Positions 1 through 9,699 of a DNA stretch of 64,000 nt are shown one piece after another. Positions within the stretch are counted from its first letter, which is position 1. Each line of letters opens with the position of its first letter. The position numbers and the translations under genes are program-made. A model generated the notes under the pieces. That model was not told the DNA's origin, made no database searches, and saw only the letters and a list, made by a program, of their open reading frames with translations. The stretch lies in the NCBI GenBank assembly GCA_964496275.1, contig CAZBYL010000001.1, forward strand, positions 43,832 to 107,831, written 5' to 3'. The stretch comes from CAZBYL01 sp964496275. Its GTDB lineage: Bacteria > Synergistota > Synergistia > Synergistales > Synergistaceae.

Positions 1-279
1 CCTTACCTGCTGAACTTTTGCAAGAGCTATCTCCAAGTCCTTATTCTGATGAAAAGCTTCTTCCATGCATCTGTCTAAAACAGGTTCCTTAAAATCCTTC
101 CACCACATTGTCTCAGGACGTAAACCGGACCTTACATCAGAAGAAACCGTGTCGGATGAAATTACGGCAGTGTATGCGGGAGGTAATTCGTATGACAGCG
201 GAGCTTTAACATCCGGACCAAGATTGATATGAAAAAATGAACCTATAAACAGCGCTGCCAAGAGCGCACTTGTGGTCAT
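1..279 (-). CDS. RND outer-membrane efflux factor (OprM/NodT type), N-terminal part only
   Basis: This is the first 93 codons of an outer-membrane channel that would complete the tripartite RND pump; the gene runs off the left edge. Its ATG at 279 lies one base beyond the acrB stop codon, so it is the third gene of the acrAB operon. The N-terminus is a hydrophobic signal-like stretch followed by GPDVKAP, matching the GPDYxxP start of mature OprM-family proteins. A WWKDFKEPVLD segment and a helix ending in LEIALAKVQQ then match the first coiled-coil region of the family. Many homologues are lipoproteins with a Cys just before GPD; none is visible here. The family call is good from the motifs and the operon position. 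Substrate cannot be inferred. Confidence 0.82.
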   Translation of the reverse strand, partial: MTTSALLAALFIGSFFHINLGPDVKAPLSYELPPAYTAVISSDTVSSDVRSGLRPETMWWKDFKEPVLDRCMEEAFHQNKDLEIALAKVQQVR

Positions 280-280
280 C

Positions 281-3200
281 TTACCTCACCTCCGCAGTAT
301 TCGGTTCTTCTTTTGTCACATTATTAGTTTTACCCTTTTTTGAGAGCCCCATAATTAGCGCAAAAAAACTCGGAACAAAGAATATTGCAATTCCCGTGGC
401 GGCCAACATGCCTCCTACAATACCTGTGCCGATTGAATGCCGGCTTGCGGCTCCCGCTCCGACACTCAAGGCAAGCGGCATACATCCCAAAATAAACGCG
501 AGCGATGTCATAAGTATGGGGCGGAATCTCAGGTGTGCCGCTGTCGCAGCGGCTTCTTTCAGCGGCATACCAGAATTGTACTGCATCAGTGCAAATTCGA
601 CGATGAGAATTGCGTTTTTAGCGGCAAGACCGATGAGAGTAACCAGCGCTACCTGGAAATAGAGGTCGTTCGACAAGCCGCGTAAGATGATAGACAGAAA
701 AGCTCCAAATAACGCAAATGGAACTGCAAGAACAACGGCAAACGGCAGGCTCCACCTTTCATACTGGGCTGCCAATATTAAAAATACCATTAGTATCCCC
801 AGTGCAAATGCAATAGAAGTAGCGGATCCTGTCTGCTTTTCCTGATATGCTGATCCGGTCCAAGCAAGAGTGAATCCCTCGGGCAATGCTTTTCCGGCTG
901 ACTCTTCAAGCGCTTTTATTGTCTGTCCTGTCGTGTATCCTTTGGCCGGAATCCCCGTAACCTTTGCGGCAGGAAAAACATTAAATCTTTCCATTGTCTC
1001 AGGGCCGGTTATCTCACGAAGGTCAACGAGAGACTGCAACGGTATCATTTCTCCGCTTTTTGAACGTACAAAGGTATATCTTATGTCTTCGGGCCTGTTT
1101 CGGAAATCCGATTCTGAGGTCATCAAAACTTGGAACGTTCTGCCGTTTTTATCAAAATCGTTGATATAGTAGTTCCTGAAAATACTGCCCATTGTTGTAA
1201 ACACATCAGAGAGGTCAACACCGAGGGCTTTGGCCTTATTCCTATCCAAATGCGCAAAATACTGAGGGACTTTTGTTGAGAATGTAGTTGTTATACTGCC
1301 TATTTCAGGATGTTTTTCAGCTTCATTTATAAAACTATTGATGGCAGATTCAAGAGCATATATATCCCCTGCTCCCCTGTTTTGCACATACGCCTCAACG
1401 CCTCCCGTGGTGCTCATTCCTATAATTGCGGGAGGGTTAAACACGAAAACCTGCCCCTCGGGAATGCTCCACGTCTTGCCCATGAGCGATGTAGCTGTCG
1501 AGAATGAGTCTTTTCCCTTCTCCATTCTCTCTTTCCAGTCTTTTAATGTTATGAATGCGGCGCCATAGTTGGCCTGGTTTGATGAATTGAGCATGTTGTA
1601 TCCGGTAAAAATGAGGGAAGTTTTGACATGATCTACACTTCCTACGATTTTATTCACCTTTTTTGTGAGTTCCTCCGTCATATTCAGAGAGGCTCCGTCA
1701 GGCATTGCCATAGATGCCATGAGAATACCTTGGTCTTCATCCGGGACAAGAGAAGTAGGAACCATCGTTGCCATTTTAGCTGTCGCAAGTAAAAAGATAA
1801 CAAACAACAACAGGCCTATTGCAGCCCTTTTTAAAAGAAATCTTACCCCGCTTGAGTATGCATTGGTCATCGAATCGAAGAAAGAGTTGAACCAGCGAAA
1901 CAGAAAAAACTTCTTCTCTTCAACATTATGAGGTTTCAATATGAAAGCACACATTGCCGGGGTCAGAGTCAGAGCTACAAAACCGGAAATGGCAACAGAT
2001 GTAGCTATCGTGATTGCAAATTGTTTGTACAGCTCTCCTGTCAATCCGCCTAAAAAAGCTATTGGAATAAAGACAGAGCAAAGCACAAGGACTATTGCAA
2101 TAACCGGGCCTGTAACCTCTTCCATTGCCTTGAAAGCAGCATCTCTCGGAGACAGTCCGCGCTCCATGTGGCGGTCAACGTTTTCAAGCACAACGATTGC
2201 GTCGTCCACGACAATACCTATAGCAAGAACAAGTCCGAACAAAGTGAGGGTGTTGATTGAGAAGCCAAAAAGTTTAAGCCCCGCAAAAGTACCTATTATA
2301 GATACAGGAACAGCCAAACATGGAATCAAGGTTGCTCTCCAATTTTGCAGGAACAAAAATACGACGATAAATACCAGAATCATGGCCTCAAACAGAGTCT
2401 TAACGACCTCTTCAATAGATACGCGCACAAAAGTCGTCGTGTCGTATGCGATGTCGTAAACAACCCCATCAGGAAAATGGGCGGAAGCTTCTGCAAACTG
2501 TTTCTTTACCATGTCACAAACCTTAATTGCGTTTGCACCCGGTGCAAGAGTGACACCGATGGGAACAGCAGGTTTTCCATTCTGATGCCCCATGAAACTG
2601 TATGTTTTTGCACCAAGCTCGACACGCGCGATATCTTTAAGGTATACGGTAGCACCATCGGGGGTAGTTTTTATTATGACATTTTCAAACTCTTCAGGGG
2701 TGGTAAGCCTGCCCTTTGTCGTCATTATGTAGGTTTTTTCCAGTTTTGAACCGGTTGGTTGGTCACCGAAACGCCCAAGAGCATACTGGCTGTTCTGGTC
2801 CTGAACGGCAGCGGCAATATCGGACGGCGCAATACCGAGCTGAGCCATTCTGTCGGGCTTCAGCCATATTCTCATTGCATAATCTTGGGCAGTATATATA
2901 ACAGCATCACTGACGCCAGGAATTCTTTTCAGGTCATCAACTATATTTAAGAGAGCATAATTACTCATGTAGATAGTGTCATAGCGGCCATCAGGTGCAA
3001 GCAAGGTAGCTATCATAAGAAGGTTCGGAGAAGATTTCTGAACGACGATACCATATTTTCTGACCTCTTCCGGTATGGAAGGCGTTGCCATTTGTACTCT
3101 GTTATTTACGTTTATCGTAGCCTGGTCAGGGTCTGTCCCCAGCTCAAAGGTAACGGTGAGCGTCATATTTCCCTGTCCGTTGCTGACAGAGTTCATATAG

Positions 3201-3430
3201 ATCATATTATCAACGCCGTTAATCTGGCTCTCAAGAGGTGAAGCCACAACCTGAGCTATTACCTCGGGAGTAGCGCCGGGGTATGTTGCGGAAACAGTCA
3301 CCTGAGGCGGAACAAGCTCAGGAAACTGCGCTATCGGCAAAGTCATTATCGAGACGATGCCGGCCAGCATAATTATGATCGAACAAACTGTAGCCAGAAT
3401 CGGTCTTTTTATAAAGATAGACGAAAACAT
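281..3430 (-). CDS. acrB: RND multidrug efflux permease, HAE1/AcrB family
   Basis: Inner-membrane proton/drug antiporter of a tripartite efflux pump. At 1049 residues it has the usual AcrB length. It starts with the typical MFSSIFIKRPILATV first transmembrane helix. The intramembrane proton relay is visible as the Asp pair in GIVVDDAIVVLENV (TM4) and the Lys in GLAAKNAILIVEFA (TM10). Two large periplasmic loops each follow TM1 and TM7. It lies 10 bases downstream of the membrane-fusion gene and one base upstream of the outer-membrane factor, so the pump is a single minus-strand operon. Substrates (bile salts, drugs, dyes) are family knowledge, not something the sequence tells. No regulator gene adjoins the operon on the upstream side. 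Confidence 0.96.
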   Translation of the reverse strand: MFSSIFIKRPILATVCSIIIMLAGIVSIMTLPIAQFPELVPPQVTVSATYPGATPEVIAQVVASPLESQINGVDNMIYMNSVSNGQGNMTLTVTFELGTDPDQATINVNNRVQMATPSIPEEVRKYGIVVQKSSPNLLMIATLLAPDGRYDTIYMSNYALLNIVDDLKRIPGVSDAVIYTAQDYAMRIWLKPDRMAQLGIAPSDIAAAVQDQNSQYALGRFGDQPTGSKLEKTYIMTTKGRLTTPEEFENVIIKTTPDGATVYLKDIARVELGAKTYSFMGHQNGKPAVPIGVTLAPGANAIKVCDMVKKQFAEASAHFPDGVVYDIAYDTTTFVRVSIEEVVKTLFEAMILVFIVVFLFLQNWRATLIPCLAVPVSIIGTFAGLKLFGFSINTLTLFGLVLAIGIVVDDAIVVLENVDRHMERGLSPRDAAFKAMEEVTGPVIAIVLVLCSVFIPIAFLGGLTGELYKQFAITIATSVAISGFVALTLTPAMCAFILKPHNVEEKKFFLFRWFNSFFDSMTNAYSSGVRFLLKRAAIGLLLFVIFLLATAKMATMVPTSLVPDEDQGILMASMAMPDGASLNMTEELTKKVNKIVGSVDHVKTSLIFTGYNMLNSSNQANYGAAFITLKDWKERMEKGKDSFSTATSLMGKTWSIPEGQVFVFNPPAIIGMSTTGGVEAYVQNRGAGDIYALESAINSFINEAEKHPEIGSITTTFSTKVPQYFAHLDRNKAKALGVDLSDVFTTMGSIFRNYYINDFDKNGRTFQVLMTSESDFRNRPEDIRYTFVRSKSGEMIPLQSLVDLREITGPETMERFNVFPAAKVTGIPAKGYTTGQTIKALEESAGKALPEGFTLAWTGSAYQEKQTGSATSIAFALGILMVFLILAAQYERWSLPFAVVLAVPFALFGAFLSIILRGLSNDLYFQVALVTLIGLAAKNAILIVEFALMQYNSGMPLKEAAATAAHLRFRPILMTSLAFILGCMPLALSVGAGAASRHSIGTGIVGGMLAATGIAIFFVPSFFALIMGLSKKGKTNNVTKEEPNTAEVR

Positions 3431-3440
3431 TTTCTATCCC

Positions 3441-4694
3441 TCAGTTCTCTTTTACGGTGCTGTCACCGGAAACATCGGACGAAACATCCTTTGACACGGT
3501 CACCGCGCCGCTGTCAACAATCATAACAGCCTTTCCGGGAAGGACTTTTGCAACGCCGTCAGTAATGATTCTTTCTCCGGAGGAAAGCCCCTTTCCAACA
3601 AGGCAATTATTCTTTATTTTTTTTGTAATAGTAATGGTTCTTGCCGTAGGAATGTTTTTGTCATCAACCACATAGACAATGGTTCCTTCCGAAGACTGGA
3701 GCGTGGCGCGCAGCGGCACCTGAATCACATCTTTTATGTAACAGCCTGAAACATAAACTCTGACAAACTGCCCCGGGTACAAATCATTGCCCTTATTTTC
3801 AATAACTGCGCGGGCTTTTAAGGATGCCGTAGCGGGGTCTGCAAACTGGTTCTGGAAGTCGATTTTTCCTGAATTAGGATACATGCTTCCGTCACCCAGA
3901 GCTACGTTCACAGACATTCCGGATGAAACTGTTTTTAATATACCGTCCGAACGCAGCTTCTCCAAATTGCGATGTTCGTCCGCCGGAATAGCGAAATCAA
4001 CATACACCGGGTCTGCCTGAACAATTTTAGTCAGCATATCACCTACGTTTACAAGATTTCCTACGGAAAACTGCTCTTTGCTGCTAAGTCCGGAGATAGG
4101 AGCCTTAACTACAGTCCAATTTAAATCAATCTGAGACTGCCTTACTGTGGCCTTGGCGTAATCAACAGCAGCGCGTGTTGCCTGCATTGAAGCTTCCGCA
4201 TTATCGTACTCGGTTTTGCTCACAGCATTTTTCTTGTACAGAGACGAAACTCTGTCAAATTCCACCTTTGCAAGGTTCATCTGCACCTGGCTCTGCTTAA
4301 GGCTTCCAAGATTCTTATTCAGTGTCGCTCTATATGGCGCAGGGTCTATACGAAAAAGAACCTGCCCTGCTCTTATAGGCTCACCCTCTCTGTAATCTTT
4401 CTTCACCAGAATACCGCCGACCTGCGCTCTAACCTCAGCATCTTTGTAGCCTGTTGTTTGTCCAGTGTATTCAAAAGTGATAGGGACATCTGCTTTTGTG
4501 ACTTTGACAACAGAAACCGAGACAGGCGGAGTCTCTGTGGATTTGAGTGCGGCAGCCTTCTTTTCCTGCTGTGAACGCCAGAACCAAACTCCGATCCCTG
4601 CAATTACAAGCAGCGCAACTATCATAAAAAGTGCATTATTTTTTTTAGGTGGAATGTTATTATCCGTATTTATGGTTGTGTTCTGATTTTCCAT
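3441..4694 (-). CDS. acrA: RND efflux periplasmic adaptor (membrane fusion protein), AcrA type
   Basis: Periplasmic adaptor that links the AcrB permease to the outer-membrane channel. The 417-residue protein has a short polar N-terminus and one hydrophobic helix at about residues 22-41 that acts as an anchor or uncleaved signal. The lipoyl half-motif AEVRAQVGGILVKKDYREGE follows, then a coiled-coil hairpin (about residues 120-190) and the second lipoyl half with APISGLSS. The C-terminal beta-barrel and membrane-proximal domains complete the family layout. It is the first gene of the operon. A Sec-type anchor rather than a lipobox is seen: there is no Cys next to the hydrophobic segment. Confidence in the family is high. 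Confidence 0.95.
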   Translation of the reverse strand: MENQNTTINTDNNIPPKKNNALFMIVALLVIAGIGVWFWRSQQEKKAAALKSTETPPVSVSVVKVTKADVPITFEYTGQTTGYKDAEVRAQVGGILVKKDYREGEPIRAGQVLFRIDPAPYRATLNKNLGSLKQSQVQMNLAKVEFDRVSSLYKKNAVSKTEYDNAEASMQATRAAVDYAKATVRQSQIDLNWTVVKAPISGLSSKEQFSVGNLVNVGDMLTKIVQADPVYVDFAIPADEHRNLEKLRSDGILKTVSSGMSVNVALGDGSMYPNSGKIDFQNQFADPATASLKARAVIENKGNDLYPGQFVRVYVSGCYIKDVIQVPLRATLQSSEGTIVYVVDDKNIPTARTITITKKIKNNCLVGKGLSSGERIITDGVAKVLPGKAVMIVDSGAVTVSKDVSSDVSGDSTVKEN

Positions 4695-4813
4695 TGCACA
4701 GCACTCCCCTTATTTGAATAAAGTCGACAAAATAAATTATAGCATAGTATCTCTGACAAATCTTTATTTGCATCTCGCAGTTAAAGCGGCAAGAAAAACA
4801 GAATATATATAAA

Positions 4814-4847
4814 GCGGAGGGCATCCGAATCACCGTACGCCCTCCGC
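4814..4847 (-). terminator. Hairpin downstream of the GtrII-like gene
   Basis: Inverted repeat with 9-bp arms GCGGAGGGC (4814-4822) and its complement (4839-4847), placed 30 bases after the stop of the minus-strand glucosyltransferase. In the minus direction it is followed by CTTTATATAT, a weak U-tract, so it is a plausible but not ideal intrinsic terminator. It separates this gene from the acrA promoter region. Confidence 0.6.
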
Positions 4848-4876
4848 CTATATTCAGATGCGGATACCTTTCTGCT

Positions 4877-6538
4877 CTACTCTTTTTCCTTGTCGTTATC
4901 CTGTGAATCATAGAGCTTTACTACTATCCTGTTCTTTACTATTTTCACGCTGCCTGCCGCGGGAAACATAGGCATGGCCTCCACCTCAGGCATCTTGGAG
5001 AGCACGCCGCATACGTATGAGCCGGAGAGCGACGATACGTATTTACAGCCAAGATAATCCCGAAGGAATATATGATACTGATTACAGCCTATAAGCTCCG
5101 GCCCGTCGAAAGCCGCAGTCATCATGCGGTATCTGCCGGACGGTATGCGGCTGTTGTCCACAAGGTTTCGCGGATTGCCTACGAACGCAAGCGCCTTTGG
5201 GCCGTCCGGTTTCAGTTCTCCGATGCGCTGCACGAGCTGCACGGAAAACGCGTATGCTTTTTCATACCCCATATACATCTTAAAATAAGTTTCATTGCAG
5301 AAAACATATCCGTTCCAAACAAGCACCGCGCAGCAGACCGCAGCGCCCCAAAGCGAGATCGCCCTGACATTTGTGCGAAGCCCAGGTTCCTTCGCCCCGT
5401 CCTGTAGCGGTGCAGATGCGCAGATGTCCGCCGCGTTTGCGGCAAAAACCCACAGTAATATCCCGGCGTAAGTCATTACCACGTGCATATAGCCGCCAAA
5501 ACCGTTCCGCCTTAGCGCGCCGATGAGATAGAGCCCGCAGAGCGACAGCGGCAGCACAGCGGAACAAGCCGCGCAGAACGCAAAGCGCGACGCCCATCCC
5601 CGACCGCAGGCGCGGCGTGCAGCAAGCCACAGCATAACCGGCACAAGTGCCGCAAGCGCGCAGCGTGCCGCCGTCACCGCCGTTCCGGCTCCGTCAAGGG
5701 GTGCGGTGAACATATCCAAAAGGAAGGACTGATAAATATATAAAACTATATGCGGAAGATCCCGCAGCAACGACGAAGCCAGACTGCCTCCGCTCAGAGA
5801 ATTAACGCCCTGGTAATGCGAAAGCGAGACGCCTGTCGCCATCGTAATGAGCTTCGTGACCACGATATAAAAGCCCAGAGCCCCTGCAAGGAGCTGCGCA
5901 GAGCGCACTGCAAGAGCGCCGACCTCAGTCCATTTTGCACCGGACGCAGCGCGGCGTATGATAAGGATAAGCATCAGGGACGCGGCGAAAAAGAAATAAG
6001 CCTGATATGTCCCAAGGCTCAGCACCAGCAGCGGAATACCGACAATAAGCCCCCGCGAAGAACGGCTTGACAGCAGCGCCGCAGCGGAAGCGCAGAGCAT
6101 CGCGAACTGGAAGGCATCGGCCATAAACATAAATGCAAACATCGACGAAAGCACGGGAGAGGCAGCGAGCAGTGACGCGGTCAGCAGCGAAAAAAACAGA
6201 GTCCGAAACTCCAGCGCGGCTATAACGCAGCAGGAGCCCGCAGAAAGAAAGAGCAGTGCAAGCGTCCCGCGGACAAACGGCGTGCTCCATTCTCCGCCGA
6301 GCTGCCAGATGACATTTCTGAACCAGCGTCCCAGGGAGAGGTTATGGTTCACGACAAGCGAAAACTCATACATATCGTCATGGTTCGGCAGTTTGTTCAT
6401 AAACATGAAAAGGTGCGTCACAAAACCAAAAGCAAGCGTCCAGAAAAAGACAATCTTGATATTCCGCGGAACCGCGCGCCAAAGCGACGCGAAAAATTCA
6501 CAGGGTCCCTCTAATTTGAAGCTGGGCAGCATATCCAT
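4877..6538 (-). CDS. GtrII-like polytopic membrane glucosyltransferase
   Basis: A 553-residue membrane protein with about ten or more hydrophobic helices. The N-terminal part reads like the glucosyltransferase GtrII family: an acidic pair in the first periplasmic loop (NHDDMYEF, residues 52-59), then LSLGRW and a tryptophan-rich GGEWSTPF segment. Members take glucose from a polyprenyl-phosphate carrier on the outer face of the membrane and add it to a surface polysaccharide. A GtrB-like synthase of such a carrier-linked sugar lies at 8716-9699, which supports the reading. An AGGGAG ribosome-binding site sits 8 bases before the ATG. The soluble C-terminal part (about residues 440-553) is not recognised. 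Base composition is richer in G+C than the acrAB genes. The acceptor is unknown. Confidence 0.75.
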   Translation of the reverse strand: MDMLPSFKLEGPCEFFASLWRAVPRNIKIVFFWTLAFGFVTHLFMFMNKLPNHDDMYEFSLVVNHNLSLGRWFRNVIWQLGGEWSTPFVRGTLALLFLSAGSCCVIAALEFRTLFFSLLTASLLAASPVLSSMFAFMFMADAFQFAMLCASAAALLSSRSSRGLIVGIPLLVLSLGTYQAYFFFAASLMLILIIRRAASGAKWTEVGALAVRSAQLLAGALGFYIVVTKLITMATGVSLSHYQGVNSLSGGSLASSLLRDLPHIVLYIYQSFLLDMFTAPLDGAGTAVTAARCALAALVPVMLWLAARRACGRGWASRFAFCAACSAVLPLSLCGLYLIGALRRNGFGGYMHVVMTYAGILLWVFAANAADICASAPLQDGAKEPGLRTNVRAISLWGAAVCCAVLVWNGYVFCNETYFKMYMGYEKAYAFSVQLVQRIGELKPDGPKALAFVGNPRNLVDNSRIPSGRYRMMTAAFDGPELIGCNQYHIFLRDYLGCKYVSSLSGSYVCGVLSKMPEVEAMPMFPAAGSVKIVKNRIVVKLYDSQDNDKEKE

Positions 6539-6650
6539 CTATTTGTCTCCCTTGTCACATAAATTCGTCACAGCAATTCGCGCGTCGGCTCATAAAACAT
6601 TGACTTAATCATTATACCAGCAGTCACCTTTATAACGGAAACGTCGTCGA

Positions 6651-6683
6651 CAAAAAAAAGCGCCCCTCATAATGCAGGGGCGC
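6651..6683 (-). terminator. Intrinsic terminator of the Synergist-CTERM gene
   Basis: Perfect 8-bp stem GCGCCCCT (6660-6667) with its complement (6676-6683), followed in the minus direction by eight consecutive T (6652-6659). This is a textbook rho-independent terminator about 50 bases after the stop of the surface-protein gene. Confidence 0.92.
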
Positions 6684-6731
6684 ATAGCGTTTATGTTTAG
6701 CCGGCAGATATATCGCTACGCGGCTGTCCGC

Positions 6732-8234
6732 TTACTTTTTCGCGGATTTCTTATACTTGCTGTAGAAGAATGGAGCCATCGCGCCGAATATCAATATGGC
6801 AGGGAAAGCCGCCGATGAGCAGCCGCTGCCGGAGCCGGAGGCGTCGCCTGAGACGGTGACTATTGTTGTGATGTCAAAGGAGATAGGGTTATATTCTGTA
6901 GTGTCTGATGTCAGTTTGGAAGCTTTGAGCGCCCCTGTTGCTCGGACTTTATAGCGCCCGTCGGTGTGTCCATAGCCGACAGTGTTGCCATTCTTGTCGC
7001 CGTTGACTGATAGACCTGTGTCAACGCCATCTATGGCCTTTACGTCAACAGAAAGATCGGATATCGCATTGCCTGCCGAAACAGATGGCATCATAGAGAA
7101 AATTTGCGCTGCAGCAGAACCGCCCTTTGGGATAGTGATAGGATCGGGGTTAAAGATGTATGCAACAGCTTTTCCGTCAAAGTTGTCGCGTGAGACCGCC
7201 TTCGTTTTAGCTGGATCACCAGAATCGTCTTTTCCCACGCCTTTGTCTGCGGTTCCCTTCAGCCATGCACAGTTAAAAATACCGTTTGATGGGGCGGAAA
7301 AGACGTTTGCCCCTTGACTGCTAATGCCTGTTGGTGTATCAGTCGGAGCCCCAGATGGCGGATCGGCAAAATATCCAACTATTCCTCCAATACTGCTCCC
7401 TGTATCGCCTGACACTACACCGCTGTTTATCGATGAAACAATGGACGATGTACTGCTGAGGAAACCGGCAACGCCGCCGATGCGACTCGTACCGGAGCCG
7501 TTTATTTTACCTTTGTTGATTGCAGAAGTAAGAGTTGAGGCTGCTTCCACCTTTCCCGCAATCCCTCCCACATAAGATTCACTGCCGGAATTCAATGTAT
7601 CAGAAACAGCCGCCAAATTTATTACATTATCCATACTGCTTGGATTCAGGGATCCTGCAATGCCGCCTGTGTTGGTGTTGCCATCTGACTTACTGTTAAT
7701 TATAGTCGCCTTGTTAATAATATTTGCGATTTTTGAATTATTCGCAGAACCCACAAGCGCACCAACGCTTGCATAACTGCCGGAGATGGCTCCGGTCGTC
7801 ACAACATTTTTAATGTCTGCGCTGGCGATATATCCAAAAAGTCCGGCGTTAGTAAGTCCGCTGTCCATGCTGGTAATATTGACAGAATATCCCTGTCCGT
7901 TGAAAGTGCCCTTAAACGAAAGAGTATCGGTTGTTCCAATCGGCGTCCAGCTTTTGCCGTCCAGGTCGATGTCGTTGCTTAGAATAATAGTATCCCCGTA
8001 GAAGTCATCACTATCAGCCTTGACCAGCGCGGCAACGCCCGCAAGCTGCTCCGGCGTTGAAATATAGAACGTTGTATCAGCAGACGAATACCAAGCTACA
8101 TCTGCGCTCGCGGCCCAAGAATCAGCGTTTGGAGCCGTATCCGCCTGCGACGGCAGCATGTAGACACAGGCAACAAGTCCGAGCATAAGCGCGGCCATTG
8201 CAAAAACCGAAAAACGTTTCTTCTTCTGTGACAT
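6732..8234 (-). CDS. Exported repeat protein with Synergist-CTERM sorting signal
   Basis: Predicted 500-residue surface protein. The start at 8234 is chosen because GGAG lies 10 bases upstream and the protein then opens with a clear signal peptide (MSQKKKRF, a hydrophobic core, then a cut after ...SQADTAP); longer versions only add sequence unlike a signal. The centre (about residues 75-310) holds at least six repeats of the form GG(I/V)(A/V)G followed by short beta turns, for instance GGIAGSLNPSS, GGIAGKVEAAS and GGVAGFLSSTS, resembling GLUG-type beta-helix repeats. The C-terminus has Gly/Ser-rich linker, SGC, a hydrophobic helix and KYKKSAKK, which is the architecture of the Synergist-CTERM signal. 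Such tails are thought to be cut and perhaps linked to a lipid or sugar by a dedicated transpeptidase. Flanked by two glycosyltransferase genes. Function unknown. Confidence 0.85.
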   Translation of the reverse strand: MSQKKKRFSVFAMAALMLGLVACVYMLPSQADTAPNADSWAASADVAWYSSADTTFYISTPEQLAGVAALVKADSDDFYGDTIILSNDIDLDGKSWTPIGTTDTLSFKGTFNGQGYSVNITSMDSGLTNAGLFGYIASADIKNVVTTGAISGSYASVGALVGSANNSKIANIINKATIINSKSDGNTNTGGIAGSLNPSSMDNVINLAAVSDTLNSGSESYVGGIAGKVEAASTLTSAINKGKINGSGTSRIGGVAGFLSSTSSIVSSINSGVVSGDTGSSIGGIVGYFADPPSGAPTDTPTGISSQGANVFSAPSNGIFNCAWLKGTADKGVGKDDSGDPAKTKAVSRDNFDGKAVAYIFNPDPITIPKGGSAAAQIFSMMPSVSAGNAISDLSVDVKAIDGVDTGLSVNGDKNGNTVGYGHTDGRYKVRATGALKASKLTSDTTEYNPISFDITTIVTVSGDASGSGSGCSSAAFPAILIFGAMAPFFYSKYKKSAKK

Positions 8235-8351
8235 TTTTCTCGTGTCTCCTTTAATGAAAGTATGAAATTTAATTCTACGCAAAAAAGTATATATTAATCC
8301 CTGACAAAAAGCAATTAAAATCAACGTGAAATCATCAAAGGAAACAAACAC

Positions 8352-8715
8352 TTCTTCTGCCTCAAAGGCTCCCTATAATGGGAATCAAAAGTCAAAGTCA
8401 GCGCTCAATCAAGCGGCAGTATTGTTCTTGCAGCGCTTACGCTTTGTTTCAAAGGCTCCATTCCGATAAGCAGTGAGCCCAAAAGATGTGTCTCATTTTG
8501 TGCGATAAGTAAGACAGCAAATCTGTGATTTACGTTGTAGAATTTAGTCTTGTCACCAATCACTTAGCCGGCTTGGCATTATTCCGGCCATACTGAGGGA
8601 GTTTTAACCTTTATGAACGAGCGAGAAGTGAACAGGTAAGTAATCTGCATCAAAAAGCCTATGGGGAACTCAGCGACGCTTTGCACGGGGTTCAACAGTT
8701 CTCTTATCGAAAAGG
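8352..8715. other. Intergenic region, no gene seen
   Basis: About 360 bases between the surface-protein leader and the GtrB-like gene. It must hold the promoter of the surface-protein gene. A GCCGG...CCGGC inverted repeat lies near 8568-8590. No convincing reading frame or RNA gene is visible on either strand. Confidence 0.5.
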
Positions 8716-9699
8716 TCAGCGCTTCCCTAATGCGTCTTCAAGCCTCTCCTCGACTATCCAGCGCGGGCGTGCCTTTGCCTCGCGGAAAATCCGGCCGACG
8801 TACTCGCCGACTATCCCGAGCGATAGAAGCTGTATGCCGCCGAGCATCCAGATGGAGAGCATCAGCGAAGTCCAGCCCTGCACTGTGTGCCCAGTCAGCT
8901 TTCGCACCAGCGACCACATAAGCATTGCGATGCTGACGAGGAATATTGCAAAGCCTGTGAAGGCGATAAGGCGCAGCGGAGCAATGCTGAAGGAGCAGAG
9001 ACCATCGAGCGCCAGCCTGCACATACGATGCAGCGAATATTTCGTGCGGCCCTGTGTGCGCATACGCCGCTCGTAAAATACATCCGAAGTTTTGTAACCG
9101 ATAAGCGTAACGACGCCGCGAAGGAAAAGGTCTGACTCTCGGTATTGCATCATCGACTCAAGCGAGCGCCGCCCCATTAGGCGGAAATCCGCGTGTCCCG
9201 GCACGACGCCGGTGCCGAGAAAGCGCATCATCGCGTAAAAGACATTGGCCGAATTACGTTTTAAAAAGCCGTCCGCCTTGCGCGAAGAGCGGACGCCGCG
9301 GACTATCTCCGCTCTGCCTTCCGCGTATATACGCGCCATATCCTCTATCGCCGCGGGGTCGTCCTGAAGGTCTGCGTCAATAGTTACAACAGCGTCAGCG
9401 CCGGCTGCGTATGCCTCGCTAAGCCCTGCGAGCAGCGCCGCCTGCTGCCCGAAGTTGCGTGACAGTGAGATGCCGCAGAATGCCGTATCCGCCTCATGCA
9501 GCGCCGCAACATGCTCCCAGGTGCCGTCCTGCGATCCGTCGTTGACAAAGAGTACACGGCTTTCACTCGAAGTGACACCGGCCGCCTCCAGCCGCAAAAG
9601 CACCCCGCGAAGGACAGAAGCACACTCCCCCAGCGCCTCCGCCTCATTAAAGCACGGCACTACGATATACAATCTCATAAAACTATCATGAACGCTCAT
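8716..9699 (-). CDS. GtrB-like polyprenyl-phosphate glycosyltransferase (GT2)
   Basis: Family 2 glycosyltransferase that moves glucose (or a related sugar) from a nucleotide donor to undecaprenyl phosphate on the inner face of the membrane. The 327-residue protein has the GT-A start RLYIVVPCFNEAEAL, the metal-binding DADLQDDP motif near residues 95-105, and two C-terminal transmembrane helices followed by GEYVGRIFREAKARP, the usual GtrB/DPMS tail. The first ATG (9699) is supported by GAGGTGG upstream and overlaps the end of the GNAT gene by 14 bases, suggesting coupling. A second in-frame ATG at 9678 is possible. Together with the GtrII-like gene it gives both the donor-making and donor-using steps. 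A GtrA-type flippase was not found in the window. Confidence 0.88.
   Translation of the reverse strand: MSVHDSFMRLYIVVPCFNEAEALGECASVLRGVLLRLEAAGVTSSESRVLFVNDGSQDGTWEHVAALHEADTAFCGISLSRNFGQQAALLAGLSEAYAAGADAVVTIDADLQDDPAAIEDMARIYAEGRAEIVRGVRSSRKADGFLKRNSANVFYAMMRFLGTGVVPGHADFRLMGRRSLESMMQYRESDLFLRGVVTLIGYKTSDVFYERRMRTQGRTKYSLHRMCRLALDGLCSFSIAPLRLIAFTGFAIFLVSIAMLMWSLVRKLTGHTVQGWTSLMLSIWMLGGIQLLSLGIVGEYVGRIFREAKARPRWIVEERLEDALGKR

Noticed and set aside
281..662. Plus-strand frames within acrB and other large genes
   Set aside because: They are shadows of the strongly supported minus-strand genes, with no ribosome sites or family features.
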